This document shows, in pieces, positions 1-8,913 of a DNA stretch of 64,000 bases; position 1 is the stretch's first letter, and each line of letters starts with the position of its first letter. The DNA comes from Pseudomonadota bacterium (GTDB lineage Bacteria; Pseudomonadota; Alphaproteobacteria; Rhodospirillales; Magnetospirillaceae), in assembly GCA_023426365.1 (NCBI GenBank), contig JAFAAW010000122.1, positions 1 through 64,000 on the forward strand. Direction: 5' to 3'. The notes beneath the pieces are model-generated. The model was not told where the DNA came from and searched no databases. It worked only from the letters and a program-made list of their open reading frames with translations. A program made the position numbers and the translations under genes.

Positions 1-2
1 GC

Positions 3-191
3 TTCATCCAGACGGCACTTCGCGAGTGGGCCTACGCCCACGCCTATGAAACATCAGAACAACGCGCCGAGCAGATGCCGCGATGGCTGCACCGCTACAA
101 TTGGCACAGACCTCATGGTAGCCTGAAAGCGCAGACACCTATCAGCCGACGCGGCTTAGCCGGTGACAACCTCATGCGACTCCACATCTAG
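3..191 (+). mobile_element. 3' end of IS481/IS3-type transposase (integrase core), cut by window edge
   Basis: An open frame enters from the left edge and ends at TAG 189-191. Its last 62 residues contain W-L-H-R-Y-N-W-H-R-P-H-G-S-L near the end, the RYN-x-x-RPH-x-SL signature that follows the DDE core in IS481/IS3 family transposases. Only the C-terminus is visible, so intactness cannot be judged. The stop shares a CTAG with the stop of the convergent DUF411 gene, so the insertion sequence appears to abut or slightly overlap that gene. Its right inverted repeat should lie just downstream, but I could not identify it without the left end. Confidence 0.8.
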
Positions 192-664
192 CCGCCCTGT
201 CGTTGGACGCTGGTGGTGCCGGCGGGACCAAAGGTCACCACCTCATACGCACTGTCGTCCTCGTCCATGCCCGGTGCCCCGGGCGGCATGTCCGGCACCG
301 CGACACCCCGCACGCCGGCGGGCCTGTCGTTCAGCAGGTGGTCGAGGATTGCTGTTGGCACGTGTCCCTCGACCACATAGCCGGCAAGCCGGGCGGTGTG
401 GCATGAACGCAACTCCTCGGGCACGCCGAACTGGTCCTTGATGGGATCGACGTCTTCGACGTCATGGATCTCGACGCTGTAGCCGGCGTCTTCCACATAG
501 GCGATCCAGGCGGTGCAGCATCCGCAGCTCTGCGACTTCCACACCTGAATGTGCCGCGCCTCGGCCGGTGCGGCAGACGGGGCAGGGGCCAGCCAACGCG
601 CAACGCCCCAGCCGCCGGTTGCGGCGGCGGCCAGGGCGACGACAAGGGCAAGGCGCCGGATCAC
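188..664 (-). CDS. DUF411 metal-binding family protein, exported
   Basis: The predicted protein has 158 residues and starts at a GTG (664-662) 8 nt after the stop of the upstream gene. A hydrophobic Ala/Val-rich segment at residues 5-20 looks like a signal peptide or anchor. It is followed by a K-S-x-S-C-G-C-C-x-x-W motif and a later S-C-H-T plus V-E-G-H-V-P, the hallmarks of DUF411 proteins, which are often found beside copper-resistance genes and thought to bind metal through the CGCC cysteines. Here the gene is far from the copper island at 38-42 kb. The last residues (about five) may derive from the adjoining insertion sequence. An upstream in-frame extension is possible but overlaps the neighbouring gene and lacks family features. 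Confidence 0.8.
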   Translation of the reverse strand: MIRRLALVVALAAAATGGWGVARWLAPAPSAAPAEARHIQVWKSQSCGCCTAWIAYVEDAGYSVEIHDVEDVDPIKDQFGVPEELRSCHTARLAGYVVEGHVPTAILDHLLNDRPAGVRGVAVPDMPPGAPGMDEDDSAYEVVTFGPAGTTSVQRQGG

Positions 665-671
665 CGGCGGC

Positions 672-926
672 TCAGGCGGCGGCCAGCGCTTCCTCGACGG
701 CGAGGACGGCGAAGTTGTGGGATTGGCCCGCGAAATGCAAGATGTGGCTGATGGGGTCCTGGTCGTTATCGGCCAGCAGCTTAGTCGCGTCGTCGCGGCA
801 GACGCCGCAGCGGACCAGAACGGTGACATAGACCGAATGCAGATCGAACGACCGCCCCGAAGCGGCGGACTGGCGGCTGGCGGCGTCGATCAGGGCGCGG
901 ATGCGCTCGGCAGTGGCGGCGGGCAT
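672..926 (-). CDS. small hypothetical protein with C-x-x-C pair
   Basis: The protein has 84 residues. I chose ATG 926 because GGAAGG lies about 11 nt upstream; an earlier in-frame ATG at 935 sits only 2 nt from that Shine-Dalgarno. It reads M-P-A-A-T-A-E-R-I-R-A-L-I-D at the N-terminus, contains R-C-G-V-C-R-D-D near the middle and ends in an Ala/Glu helix. No family is recognised. It is 7 nt from the DUF411 gene on the same strand, so the two are probably co-transcribed. The CxxC pair could bind a metal, but that is speculation from context. Confidence 0.55.
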   Translation of the reverse strand: MPAATAERIRALIDAASRQSAASGRSFDLHSVYVTVLVRCGVCRDDATKLLADNDQDPISHILHFAGQSHNFAVLAVEEALAAA

Positions 927-1038
927 GAAAACCATATCCTTCCGGGGCGCGCCGACGGGCGCACCCATGGGGGTGACGGACGTTATTCCCGGGACAGAAT
1001 TTTGTTGTTTGGGGCGATGATGATGGCGCCCGGTCAAA

Positions 1039-1054
1039 GGGGCGTTGACGCCCC
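1039..1054. terminator. short GC hairpin, possible terminator
   Basis: GGGGCG-TTGA-CGCCCC forms a perfect 6-bp stem with a 4-nt loop. On the minus strand it is followed by TTTGACC, a weak U-tract. It lies downstream of the 42-codon reading frame at 1104-1232 and upstream of the two small minus-strand genes, so it may end transcription from the giant FecR gene region. Confidence 0.4.
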
Positions 1055-1103
1055 GATAGTTTGGCGCCCTTCCCCCCTCAGGGCCGGGCAGGGGGCCGTC
1101 TTT

Positions 1104-1232
1104 TCAGGCGGCGTCCTGGCGCACGGCGTCCAGCGCGCGGGCCACCAGCGACCGCGGAGCAGTCAGGATGGTGAAACCCTCACGCGCCAGCCAGGCCGAC
1201 ACCTTGGGGACGAAAACCGGCGGGATCGTCAT
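1104..1232 (-). CDS. possible 42-residue small protein
   Basis: ATG 1232 has AAGGA about 10 nt upstream. The product reads M-T-I-P-P-V-F-V-P-K-V-S-A-W-L-A-R-E-G-F and continues with a basic and acidic amphipathic stretch. It has protein-like composition and follows the giant FecR gene by about 90 nt on the same strand. No family is recognised. It could be a relic or a genuine microprotein; length alone makes this uncertain. Confidence 0.35.
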   Translation of the reverse strand: MTIPPVFVPKVSAWLAREGFTILTAPRSLVARALDAVRQDAA

Positions 1233-1324
1233 CGAAGCCCATTCCTTGCACAGGAAACCTTGACCGGTTCCACTGTGCCTGAACCCATGCTGCGATGCAA
1301 TACGCCAGCGTCCTTTTGGCTGGG

Positions 1325-4300
1325 TCAACTGGTGATAACGTTGCCGCTGGTGATTCCCTGCACTTCCACCTGGGTGCCGTCTGCATTGGTGTAGATGGTG
1401 TAGCCGCCGTTTGCGACGCCGGCATCCCAACCGCCGCCGCCGAGCTCGAGACTGTCGTCGGCGCCGGCGGTGATGGTCAGACACTTCTCCGCCCCGCTAA
1501 GCAGGCCGATGACGCTCAGATCCAGCTTGATGGTGGTTCCCTGCGAGAAAAGCACGGAAATGGCGTCGATGCCCGCCACCTGCGAGGCGTGCAAGGAGGT
1601 GAGGTCCAACGTGGTGCCGAAATAATCCATGTCGAATGCCAGGGTGTCGAAGCCGTCGGCGCCGCCGTTGATATGGCTGAAATCCAGCGATGAGACAGCG
1701 AAGGTGTCGTCCAGGTTGCCGCCACGCACCAAATCGCCAGACCCGATGGACTGGATGTCGTTGCTCAGATCGGCAGCGCCGATCACCATGTCCTGGCGGC
1801 CATCGACGCAGTGGAATGTCGCAGGGGCGCCGATGTCGAAAGATTTGCCGCTGATGTTGATGCTGTCCGCGCCGATGACCTCGGCAGCCACCAGCATGTT
1901 GCCTTCGGTGGGGGCGGCGACCTTTACGACGGCACTGTTGCGGGTAAAGGTCATTCCATCGCTGTCGAGGCCGCCGACGGTCCACGCATCATTTAGGACT
2001 AGGGTGTCGTTGCCGCTCACTCCGTCGAAGCTCACCGTCAGCGGGGCGCCGCCATTCATGGCCATGACGCTGTTTTCATCCAGGGTCGCGGTGACGGCAT
2101 ACGTGCCGATGCTGGACAGCGATACCCGCTCCACGTGGCTGATGCCCACATCCGCCCCGCGCAGGTCGAATGTGCCGAACTCCAGCGCGATCGTATCGTC
2201 GCCCGCACCGCCGTCGATGCTGGAGAAATAAACGCTGTTGAGGCTGAAGGTGTCGTCCAGGCTGCCGCCGATAATATGGTCGTCGGTGTCGATGCCCGAC
2301 ACCGTATTGTTCTGGTCCTGCCGCAGGGTCAGGTGAACGCTGTCGACGGCGTAATTCAGATCGATCCGTTCAACGTTGGAGATGGCTGCGGTGTTCAGGT
2401 CATACGTGCCGCCGACAGTAAAGGTCAGGGTGTCGGTGCCCTCGCCGCCATCGATGCTGCCGAAGTCGGTGCCGCTGACCTGGAAGGTGTCGTCCCCGGC
2501 ATAGCCAAACGCGACATCGGCGGCGCCCAGTCCATAGAAGAACGTATTGAGGGCGCCCGCGCCGAACACGAAATCCTTGCCATCGCCGGCAAAAACGGTG
2601 GCGTTGCTGCCATGATGCGTCATGACCGTGGCCTTCAGCGCCGATTCGGATTCCTCGTAGAAGAATCGGGTGGTGGTGTGGCCACTGGTATTGTCCTCGA
2701 CCTCGAACGCGGCAGTCCCCAGTCCGGCGATGCCGTCGATCAGCGTGAACGTCTCGGCAAAATCCGTGTAATGAAGATACAGGCTGATGGTGCCGGCCAG
2801 GGTCGGGGTGTAGTGGTAGGGCTCAGTCTGCACGAAGCTTATCTGGTCGTGCTGATAGCCGAAATTTGCGTCGCCCCCCACTTCCAGGGCAATGGTCGAA
2901 CCCGCGCCGAAATACATGGCACCGTGGAAAGTGGTGTGGCCATAAGCCTCGCTGCTTTCGCCCTCGGGGAAGCCCACCTTCAAGGTCCCATTGTTGGTGA
3001 AGGACCCATCCGAGCCGAGATACAGGTCGCGCGTCAAGGTGAGCGTTCCCTGGGCGCTGACGGTCATGCTGCCGCCCTCGATCTCGACATCGGTCGCAAT
3101 GATGAAAACGCCGGTCACATTCGAGATGCCGCTGAACAGGACGGTGGAGTTGCCCCGCCAGGAGCCGCCGATGGCACCGTCTTCCAGCGTCGTGGTCCCG
3201 AGCAATTGCATGAAATTGTCGACGACCAGCACGCCTTGGTTTTGAATGGTCAGGGACGAGGTCTCGTTCACCAGGCTCCCAACACCCCCTATGGCGACAA
3301 GACCGCCGTCAACGGTCAAGGATGCGCCGTCCAGCACCATGAGTTGCGAGAGTTCGTAGTTCTCGCCCTGGTCCACGACGGCGTCCTTGTTGCCGCTGAT
3401 GCTGACCCTGTCACCGTATCCGGGCGGTTCGCCATCCCGCCAGTTGGCGCCGTCGCTCCACGCGGTGCCTTCGTCGCCGGTGAACTCGCGGGTCGGCGCA
3501 TAGGTGTAAGAGGCCGTGAACCCGATATCCGTGGTGGCGCGGGTGCCGTCGGAAATGGCGACGTGCACGAAGTCGCGGCCATCTCCGGTCAGGCCGGTGG
3601 GGGTCTGATACTCCAACCCGTCCAGTAATTGCTGGATTTCCTCGATGGTGCCGGTGAAGGTCAACAGGACGTCGCCGTCGCCACCCGGATCGGTGCGCAG
3701 GCGGCCGCAGACCCCATCCTCTTCACCGCTCAGCCACACCACCACCGTGACCGTCGCATCCGGGTCGCCCACAAGTCCGAACCCGATCGGGGTCCAGTCA
3801 CCCTCGGGGCCGGCCGAAACCCACTCCGTGGGATAAGCCATGACCGAAGGGGTGCCGGCAGCATCGCTGGTGATGACCACCACCTGCTGCTCTACCGAAG
3901 TGACGCCGTCGGAAACGGTGATTGTGAAGCTGTCCACCCCCATATAGCCCGGGTCGGGCTGGTCGTTCGGGATGTAGCGATATTGGCCGGGCGAAACCTC
4001 TTCCAGGGTGCCGCCCCATTGGGTGGGACCCGCCGTAAAGGTCAGCGGGGTGCCATCCAGCTCCTCGGCCTCGATGGTGAAGGTTTCGCCGGTGGGAACC
4101 TTGAACACCGCCGCCGGCTCCAGTTGGGGCGGCGTATCGACGACGTGATCGAAATACTTGTCGATGAAGTCTTGGGGGAAGCCGGTGACATCGCCGCTCA
4201 CGGTGATATCGGCGTCTTCGGCCAGCACCACCTTGCCCTGCGTATACCATGCAAGCAATGTGGCGGCGCTGAGGGTGACGGCAACGCCGGACGCCACTTC

Positions 4301-7300
4301 GAAGGTGTCGCCCAAAGTCAGATCGACGCCGCGCACGTCGTCATGCAGCATGACATGGATGGTCCCGGCGGGATCATCGACGAAGCCGATCATCTCCAGG
4401 TCGTCCATGTCCACCGTGACCTTTACCCCGGCGGCCACGTCAACGGTGCCGATCTGGAAAATGTCGCCGATGCCGTGGTGGGATTCGCGCAGGTCCGCGT
4501 CGGCGGTGATCATGATGTCCACGGTCGCCGACCAGGGAATGGTCAGCCCATCCTCGCCGCCCAGCGCGTCCCACTGCGCAAGCGACAGGGTCACCGTGGC
4601 GTTTTCCTGGATGACGACCTGATTGGCCTTGGCGAACAGCGTGGTCCAGCCACTGCAATCCGTCTGATCGGCCAGTTCCACCGTCAGCAAGGCATTGTCC
4701 ACCTTGGTGATGTTGGCCTCGAACGTCCTGTACTGTTCGGCGCTGATGGTCGCGTAGCCGTTCACCTTGATGGCGGTCACGTCGGACAGGTCGACCCCGG
4801 CGGCGGTGTCGTTCCCGCCCAGCAGCAGGGTGATGCCCGCCCCGGTGTCGTGGGCGCCGTGGATGCGCCCGGCAAAGAGCTGTATCTGCAACAGGTTGAG
4901 GGTGGGGGTGGCGCCCGGCCCGACAATCAGGGTGGTGACCCCGGAAAGCGACATGAAGCTGAGGTCGTCGTCGCCGGTGGTCAGCTTGATCTCGTGGCCG
5001 TTGGCGTCGATGCGTCCATTCAAATTGTAGACCTGCGCCGAATTCAGGATGACGTCGCCATCCGCCAGCAGCCGGTCGTGAATGCCGAAATCCAGCGACA
5101 TGCCGGACAGATCGCCGTTGGCGGCCACGTACAGGGTAAAGGATTCGCCCTTGATGTCCGTGGCGCCGAAATGGGCGCGCTGTGCGGGAGTCACGGTGGC
5201 GTCGCCGGTCAGCACCAATCCGTCGCAATCGGCCAGGCTGTCGGCGCTGACCGCCAGCGTGCCCTGGAACGCCAGCAGCACGCGCGCGGTGGGACCCGGC
5301 GCGCTGATGGACCGGCCGCCGCTGTGGAAGAACGTCCACAACGTGCTGTCCAGGGTGACGGTGGTTTCCGGGGGCACCTCCAGCGTGGTGACCTGGGTCA
5401 GGTAGGTGGCGCCGCTCAGATCGACGGGGCCGGTATCGGCCACCGCGATGATCTTGGCGCCGGTGCCGAGCGTGACGGTCTCGTTCTGGACCACCCCCAG
5501 GCCAAGCCGAACCGTGGCGTTATCTGCCACCTGGAAGCTGTCGGCCAGGTTTCGGACCTGCTCGGCCAGCGAGGGGACGCTGTCGCCATTGGCGAGGTGG
5601 CAGATGATGGTGCCGCCGGTGTTGGTCAGGGCGGGGGCGAGCGCGCTCAGCTTGCCCAGGGTGATATGGAAGTCGCCCTCGGTCAGCGAATAGCTGCTGA
5701 AGCCGGGTTTGATGTTGGCGATATGGGCGGTCAGGTTGGCGCCGTTGTCCTGGACCCAGGCGACACCGCCCTCCAGCACAAAGGTCAGCCCCGCCGCTTC
5801 GGCGGCGCTGAAGGCCCGGTTGCCCGTGGTGCACGTGAAGCTCAGGATGCCCGCCTGCTTGAGGGCATCCAGGTTGTCATGGATCGAAGCGACATCGTAA
5901 AGCCGTACCGAGCCGCTGACGATGTCGCCCAGCACGTTGGCGAATGTGCCGTCGGGCGACACCGCGTTCTGGATCACGCTTTCGATGGCGGCGAAGTTGG
6001 CCGCCGAGTGGATCAGGTTGCCCATATTGACGTTGCTGGCCGCCAGCGCGCGGGACAGGGCGTTGATCTGGGCGGAATCCAGGCTGGCGCCCGTGGCGCC
6101 GATCAGCGCGGCCAGCGAATCCGCGCTATTCAGGTCCAGGCCGTGATTGGCCTTCAACTGGTTGGCCATGGCCGTCAGCACGCTTTGCGCGTCGGTCGCG
6201 CCGCCGGTGGCCGTGACCACGGCGTTGATGGTCGCCGCCATCTTGGCGATGGCCGCCATCATGCTTTTCGCGTCGGCGCTGGAGGCCATGCCCGCCACCG
6301 GATCGATGTTGAGCAGAGATCCGCTGACGCCGTCCAGCCCCAGCAGGCCCTTGACCTGGGTTTCGGCCTGCGCCGCGGTCATGGAGGTGCCCGACATCAC
6401 CGCCACCACCATGGTGGTCAGCGGCGTGACGACGGTCGAGCCGGCCGGCGCCTTCATGGTGATGGCGAGGGGCTTGTTGGTTACCGAGTCGATGCCGCCG
6501 GCCTCGACCACGATGGTGCCGCCGCTGCCCGGCAGGACGTATTCGCCGTTGGCACCGGTGGTGGCGCTGTGTTCGCCGGGGTCCAGGATGCCGTCGCCGT
6601 CCATGTCGCGGAACACCCTGGCGCCGACCACATAGCCGTCGATGACGCGGCCGCTGGAGCTGGGAGTCTGTTCCCCCGACCCGCTGCCCGGCTTTGCGCC
6701 TTCGTCGTTGCGGTTGTTCTGGTTGCCTGGGACCGCCTGGTTGCCCTGATTGCCGCCGGGGCCGCTGTTATTGCCGCCGGTCACCGTGTTGGGGATCGGC
6801 GGCTTCGGAACCTCCGGCGGCGGTGGCGGCGGCGGCGGCGGCGGGGGGGGCGGCGGTGGCGGGGGCGGGGGCGGCGGGGGCGGCAAACCGATATTGCCGC
6901 CGCCATCGCCGCCGCCGTTACCTTCGCCGCCGCTACCGCTACCGCTGCCGTTGCTATCGCCGCCGCCGTTGCCGCCGTTGCTGCCCTGGTTCGATGGGGA
7001 AGGGGGCGTGAAGGATGGCACCGGCGGGGTGGGGTTGTGTTCCAGCACCGAGCCGTAGGTCGAGGAAATCTGTGAGGGCGAGTAGTAAACCTGTATTAGC
7101 GGCTGAATGTAGCTAAAGGTGCTGATCGTGAAGTTGGGCTGGTTCAGCACCGTGGTGCCGCTGGCGTTGGTGACCGAGATTTGGCCCACGTTGCCGTTGG
7201 GATCCACCAGCAGAACGACGGAGTTCTGCTCGCCTTCGCCGCCGACCGTGCCGGCGATGGAGGTGCCGCGCACGCCGATGGTCATCACCGGGGTCTTGAT

Positions 7301-7942
7301 GGTGGTGGCGTCGGGTGCCGCCTTGGCGATCTGGCCCGACACGAAGGAAAACGTGCCCTTGACCACCGACAAAGCCGACTGGCCGGTCTGCCCGGCGGGG
7401 TCGTAAACCAGTTCGTCGATCACCATGCGGCCGGACTTGCCCAGCGAGAACGAGCTGGAATCGGCGAAGGTGATGCCCACCGCGCCATCGCCCTTGGTGA
7501 CGACCACATCGCCCTTGTAGATGACGTCGCCCACATTCAGGGTGCCGCGCGTGCCGTCGGGATGAACCACCTCGACCGTGCCGGTGGCCTTGTCCACCTT
7601 GCCGACCACCACCATGTGCTGGGCGGCGCCGGCCTGGGCCGTCTGCGCAGGGGCGACCGGCCCGGCCAGCTTGGCCGCCAGATCGGGCGCGATGGCCGCA
7701 CCCGATGCGGTGGTCAGCAGCGGCGGCTGGGAATGGTTGAAATAGCCGGTGACGATGACCTGCCGCCCGTCGTCGCCTTGCAGCACCAGATCGGGGCCGG
7801 CCCGATGGAACTGGGCGTCCAACAGGAAGTTGCCGCCAGGAACGGTCAATGTGGCGGCGTCGTCGGCGTTGATGACGACAGGCTGCGCCCCATTGGTCGC
7901 CGCCCGCGCGCTGCTGGCAGTGAAGCTGGATTCCCCGGTCAC
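1325..7942 (-). CDS. giant FecR-domain protein with polyproline tract and tandem C-terminal repeats, probable surface/secreted protein
   Basis: About 2205 residues. A TAA precedes TTG 7951 directly; I prefer GTG 7942 because AAGGA lies 9 nt upstream of it. Residues about 137-235 form a FecR-like fold (V-G-D-V-I-Y-K-G-D followed by T-P-V-M-T-I-G-V-R-G-T-S), as in many secreted or adhesin-like giants. Next comes a Gly/Ser/Asn-rich linker, then 23 consecutive prolines (residues 357-379), another Gly/Asn linker, and a SdrD/Cna-B-like segment (F-R-D-M-D-G-D-G-I-L-D-P-G-E). The middle carries long beta-rich stretches and a cadherin/tandem-type block (D-S-F-T-I-T-V-S-D-G). The C-terminal quarter has an autotransporter-like block (D-G-A-N-W-R-D-G-E-P) and about three repeats with D-D-T-F...S-I-D-G-G-x-G-x-D-T-L. 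There is no clear Sec signal or beta-barrel, so type I secretion through the C-terminus is the likeliest route. Function unknown; adhesion or matrix is inferred. Confidence 0.85.
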   Translation of the reverse strand: MTGESSFTASSARAATNGAQPVVINADDAATLTVPGGNFLLDAQFHRAGPDLVLQGDDGRQVIVTGYFNHSQPPLLTTASGAAIAPDLAAKLAGPVAPAQTAQAGAAQHMVVVGKVDKATGTVEVVHPDGTRGTLNVGDVIYKGDVVVTKGDGAVGITFADSSSFSLGKSGRMVIDELVYDPAGQTGQSALSVVKGTFSFVSGQIAKAAPDATTIKTPVMTIGVRGTSIAGTVGGEGEQNSVVLLVDPNGNVGQISVTNASGTTVLNQPNFTISTFSYIQPLIQVYYSPSQISSTYGSVLEHNPTPPVPSFTPPSPSNQGSNGGNGGGDSNGSGSGSGGEGNGGGDGGGNIGLPPPPPPPPPPPPPPPPPPPPPPPEVPKPPIPNTVTGGNNSGPGGNQGNQAVPGNQNNRNDEGAKPGSGSGEQTPSSSGRVIDGYVVGARVFRDMDGDGILDPGEHSATTGANGEYVLPGSGGTIVVEAGGIDSVTNKPLAITMKAPAGSTVVTPLTTMVVAVMSGTSMTAAQAETQVKGLLGLDGVSGSLLNIDPVAGMASSADAKSMMAAIAKMAATINAVVTATGGATDAQSVLTAMANQLKANHGLDLNSADSLAALIGATGASLDSAQINALSRALAASNVNMGNLIHSAANFAAIESVIQNAVSPDGTFANVLGDIVSGSVRLYDVASIHDNLDALKQAGILSFTCTTGNRAFSAAEAAGLTFVLEGGVAWVQDNGANLTAHIANIKPGFSSYSLTEGDFHITLGKLSALAPALTNTGGTIICHLANGDSVPSLAEQVRNLADSFQVADNATVRLGLGVVQNETVTLGTGAKIIAVADTGPVDLSGATYLTQVTTLEVPPETTVTLDSTLWTFFHSGGRSISAPGPTARVLLAFQGTLAVSADSLADCDGLVLTGDATVTPAQRAHFGATDIKGESFTLYVAANGDLSGMSLDFGIHDRLLADGDVILNSAQVYNLNGRIDANGHEIKLTTGDDDLSFMSLSGVTTLIVGPGATPTLNLLQIQLFAGRIHGAHDTGAGITLLLGGNDTAAGVDLSDVTAIKVNGYATISAEQYRTFEANITKVDNALLTVELADQTDCSGWTTLFAKANQVVIQENATVTLSLAQWDALGGEDGLTIPWSATVDIMITADADLRESHHGIGDIFQIGTVDVAAGVKVTVDMDDLEMIGFVDDPAGTIHVMLHDDVRGVDLTLGDTFEVASGVAVTLSAATLLAWYTQGKVVLAEDADITVSGDVTGFPQDFIDKYFDHVVDTPPQLEPAAVFKVPTGETFTIEAEELDGTPLTFTAGPTQWGGTLEEVSPGQYRYIPNDQPDPGYMGVDSFTITVSDGVTSVEQQVVVITSDAAGTPSVMAYPTEWVSAGPEGDWTPIGFGLVGDPDATVTVVVWLSGEEDGVCGRLRTDPGGDGDVLLTFTGTIEEIQQLLDGLEYQTPTGLTGDGRDFVHVAISDGTRATTDIGFTASYTYAPTREFTGDEGTAWSDGANWRDGEPPGYGDRVSISGNKDAVVDQGENYELSQLMVLDGASLTVDGGLVAIGGVGSLVNETSSLTIQNQGVLVVDNFMQLLGTTTLEDGAIGGSWRGNSTVLFSGISNVTGVFIIATDVEIEGGSMTVSAQGTLTLTRDLYLGSDGSFTNNGTLKVGFPEGESSEAYGHTTFHGAMYFGAGSTIALEVGGDANFGYQHDQISFVQTEPYHYTPTLAGTISLYLHYTDFAETFTLIDGIAGLGTAAFEVEDNTSGHTTTRFFYEESESALKATVMTHHGSNATVFAGDGKDFVFGAGALNTFFYGLGAADVAFGYAGDDTFQVSGTDFGSIDGGEGTDTLTFTVGGTYDLNTAAISNVERIDLNYAVDSVHLTLRQDQNNTVSGIDTDDHIIGGSLDDTFSLNSVYFSSIDGGAGDDTIALEFGTFDLRGADVGISHVERVSLSSIGTYAVTATLDENSVMAMNGGAPLTVSFDGVSGNDTLVLNDAWTVGGLDSDGMTFTRNSAVVKVAAPTEGNMLVAAEVIGADSINISGKSFDIGAPATFHCVDGRQDMVIGAADLSNDIQSIGSGDLVRGGNLDDTFAVSSLDFSHINGGADGFDTLAFDMDYFGTTLDLTSLHASQVAGIDAISVLFSQGTTIKLDLSVIGLLSGAEKCLTITAGADDSLELGGGGWDAGVANGGYTIYTNADGTQVEVQGITSGNVITS

Positions 7943-8111
7943 GGTCCCCAATCCTTATGTCATGCGTGCGGTCCGCCCCCGGGCGCCCGACACTCGTAGC
8001 TGACCAAGGATACATTTTTCTGCGGCTTTTGACGATTGGGTGAATACCTTAGGAGGGTTGTACGTTGCCCCGGAATGTCGCAGACTATGCTTTCGGCATA
8101 GATCGCCACCC

Positions 8112-8159
8112 GGCGGGGACGACCCCGCCCGGTCCCGACCAATGCGGGGACGGCCCCGC
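8112..8159 (+). promoter_or_regulatory. guanidine-II (mini-ykkC) riboswitch
   Basis: Two tandem GC hairpins each carry an ACGR tetraloop. Stem 1 is GGCGGGG (8112-8118), loop ACGA (8119-8122), CCCCGCC (8123-8129); stem 2 is GCGGGG (8144-8149), loop ACGG (8150-8153), CCCCGC (8154-8159). Two ACGR-capped stems separated by a short linker are the defining architecture of the guanidine-II class. The GGAG ribosome-binding site of sugE (8167-8170) sits 8 nt after stem 2, consistent with translational control. The downstream exporter gene is the expected partner. Confidence 0.93.
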
Positions 8160-8178
8160 CCATATCGGAGTGTTCCGA

Positions 8179-8490
8179 ATGGCGTGGCTGTGGTTGTTCC
8201 TGGCAGGCCTGCTCGAGATCGGCTGGGCCGTGGGCCTGAAATACGCGGAAGGGTTCAGCCGTCCGCTTCCTTCGTTCCTGACCGTGCTGTCCATGGTGGG
8301 CAGCGTCGCCCTGTTGGGGCTGGCGCTGCGCCACTTGCCGCTCAGCCTGGGCTATGCGGTGTGGACCGGCATCGGCATCATCGGCACCACCGTGTTCGGC
8401 ATGATCGTGTTGGGCGAACCGGCCGACGCACGCCGTGTGGCCTGCATCGGTCTGGTGGCGGCGGGCATCATCGGACTGAAGCTGGGCTGA
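8179..8490 (+). CDS. sugE: SugE/Gdx small multidrug resistance family guanidinium exporter
   Basis: 103 residues with four hydrophobic helices, typical SMR length. Glu13 in the first helix (L-L-E-I-G-W-A) is the conserved proton/substrate carboxylate, and the later G-x-G-I-I-G-T-T segment matches the third helix. Start ATG 8179 is preceded by GGAG at 8167-8170; upstream in-frame ATG 8065 would read through the riboswitch and is rejected. The Gdx subgroup (formerly SugE) exports guanidinium in exchange for protons across the inner membrane, and the guanidine-II riboswitch directly upstream supports that substrate. It is a single-gene transcription unit. Confidence 0.95.
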   Translation: MAWLWLFLAGLLEIGWAVGLKYAEGFSRPLPSFLTVLSMVGSVALLGLALRHLPLSLGYAVWTGIGIIGTTVFGMIVLGEPADARRVACIGLVAAGIIGLKLG

Positions 8491-8913
8491 CGCCACGGGC
8501 GGGTGGCCGGTTCGGCAACCAAGCCCGCTGAATCCGGCCATCCGCGGCGGCGCCCCGGGTTGATTTGGCGCGCGGGCCGCGTCCGTGCGCCCCTCGGCGC
8601 CCTATCATGTCCGAATGTGCGTGCCTGCGAATGGCGCGGGCATAGGCAGGATGGGGTGCCTGCGAAATGGGCATATCCGAGAAGGTGAGGCATCCCCCGC
8701 GCTCAGCGAAGTCACCCACGGCTTATTGACAGAGTTATCCACCGATTGTGTGAATAGCAGGGTTCGGGCGGCAGCTCGGCGCGCGGTGCAGCCCTTCGGC
8801 CGAGGGCTGCCAGACCTCACCTTTAGGGGTATAGCGCAAGGGTGGGGACGCCGGGGTGTAACCGCGGCGCCGATCCCGCTATGCTGCGCGTCCATTTTTC
8901 TGCGAGGTCCGCG
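8491..8913. other. 423-bp gene-free interval
   Basis: No convincing gene is seen on either strand. It contains TTGACA at 8726, two DnaA-box-like nonamers (8735-8743 and 8749-8757, listed separately) and a GCAGCCCT/AGGGCTGC hairpin at 8788-8810. The latter half leads into the small gene at 8914 and presumably holds its promoter. A small RNA starting near 8760 is possible but unsupported. Confidence 0.5.
8726..8757 (+). promoter_or_regulatory. TTGACA element overlapping two DnaA-box-like nonamers
   Basis: TTATCCACC (8735-8743) matches the DnaA consensus TTATNCACA at 8 of 9 positions, and TGTGAATAG (8749-8757) matches its reverse complement at 8 of 9. They face each other with a 5-nt spacer. 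TTGACA at 8726-8731 lies 17 nt before TGTGAA, so a sigma-70 promoter reading is also possible. Either DnaA regulation of a promoter or chance is compatible with what is seen. Confidence 0.35.

Noticed and set aside
3629..7075. A very long open frame antisense to the FecR gene
   Set aside because: It arises from the high-G+C third positions of the real gene; its translation is low-complexity Gly/Arg/His/Asp/Ala sequence without family features.
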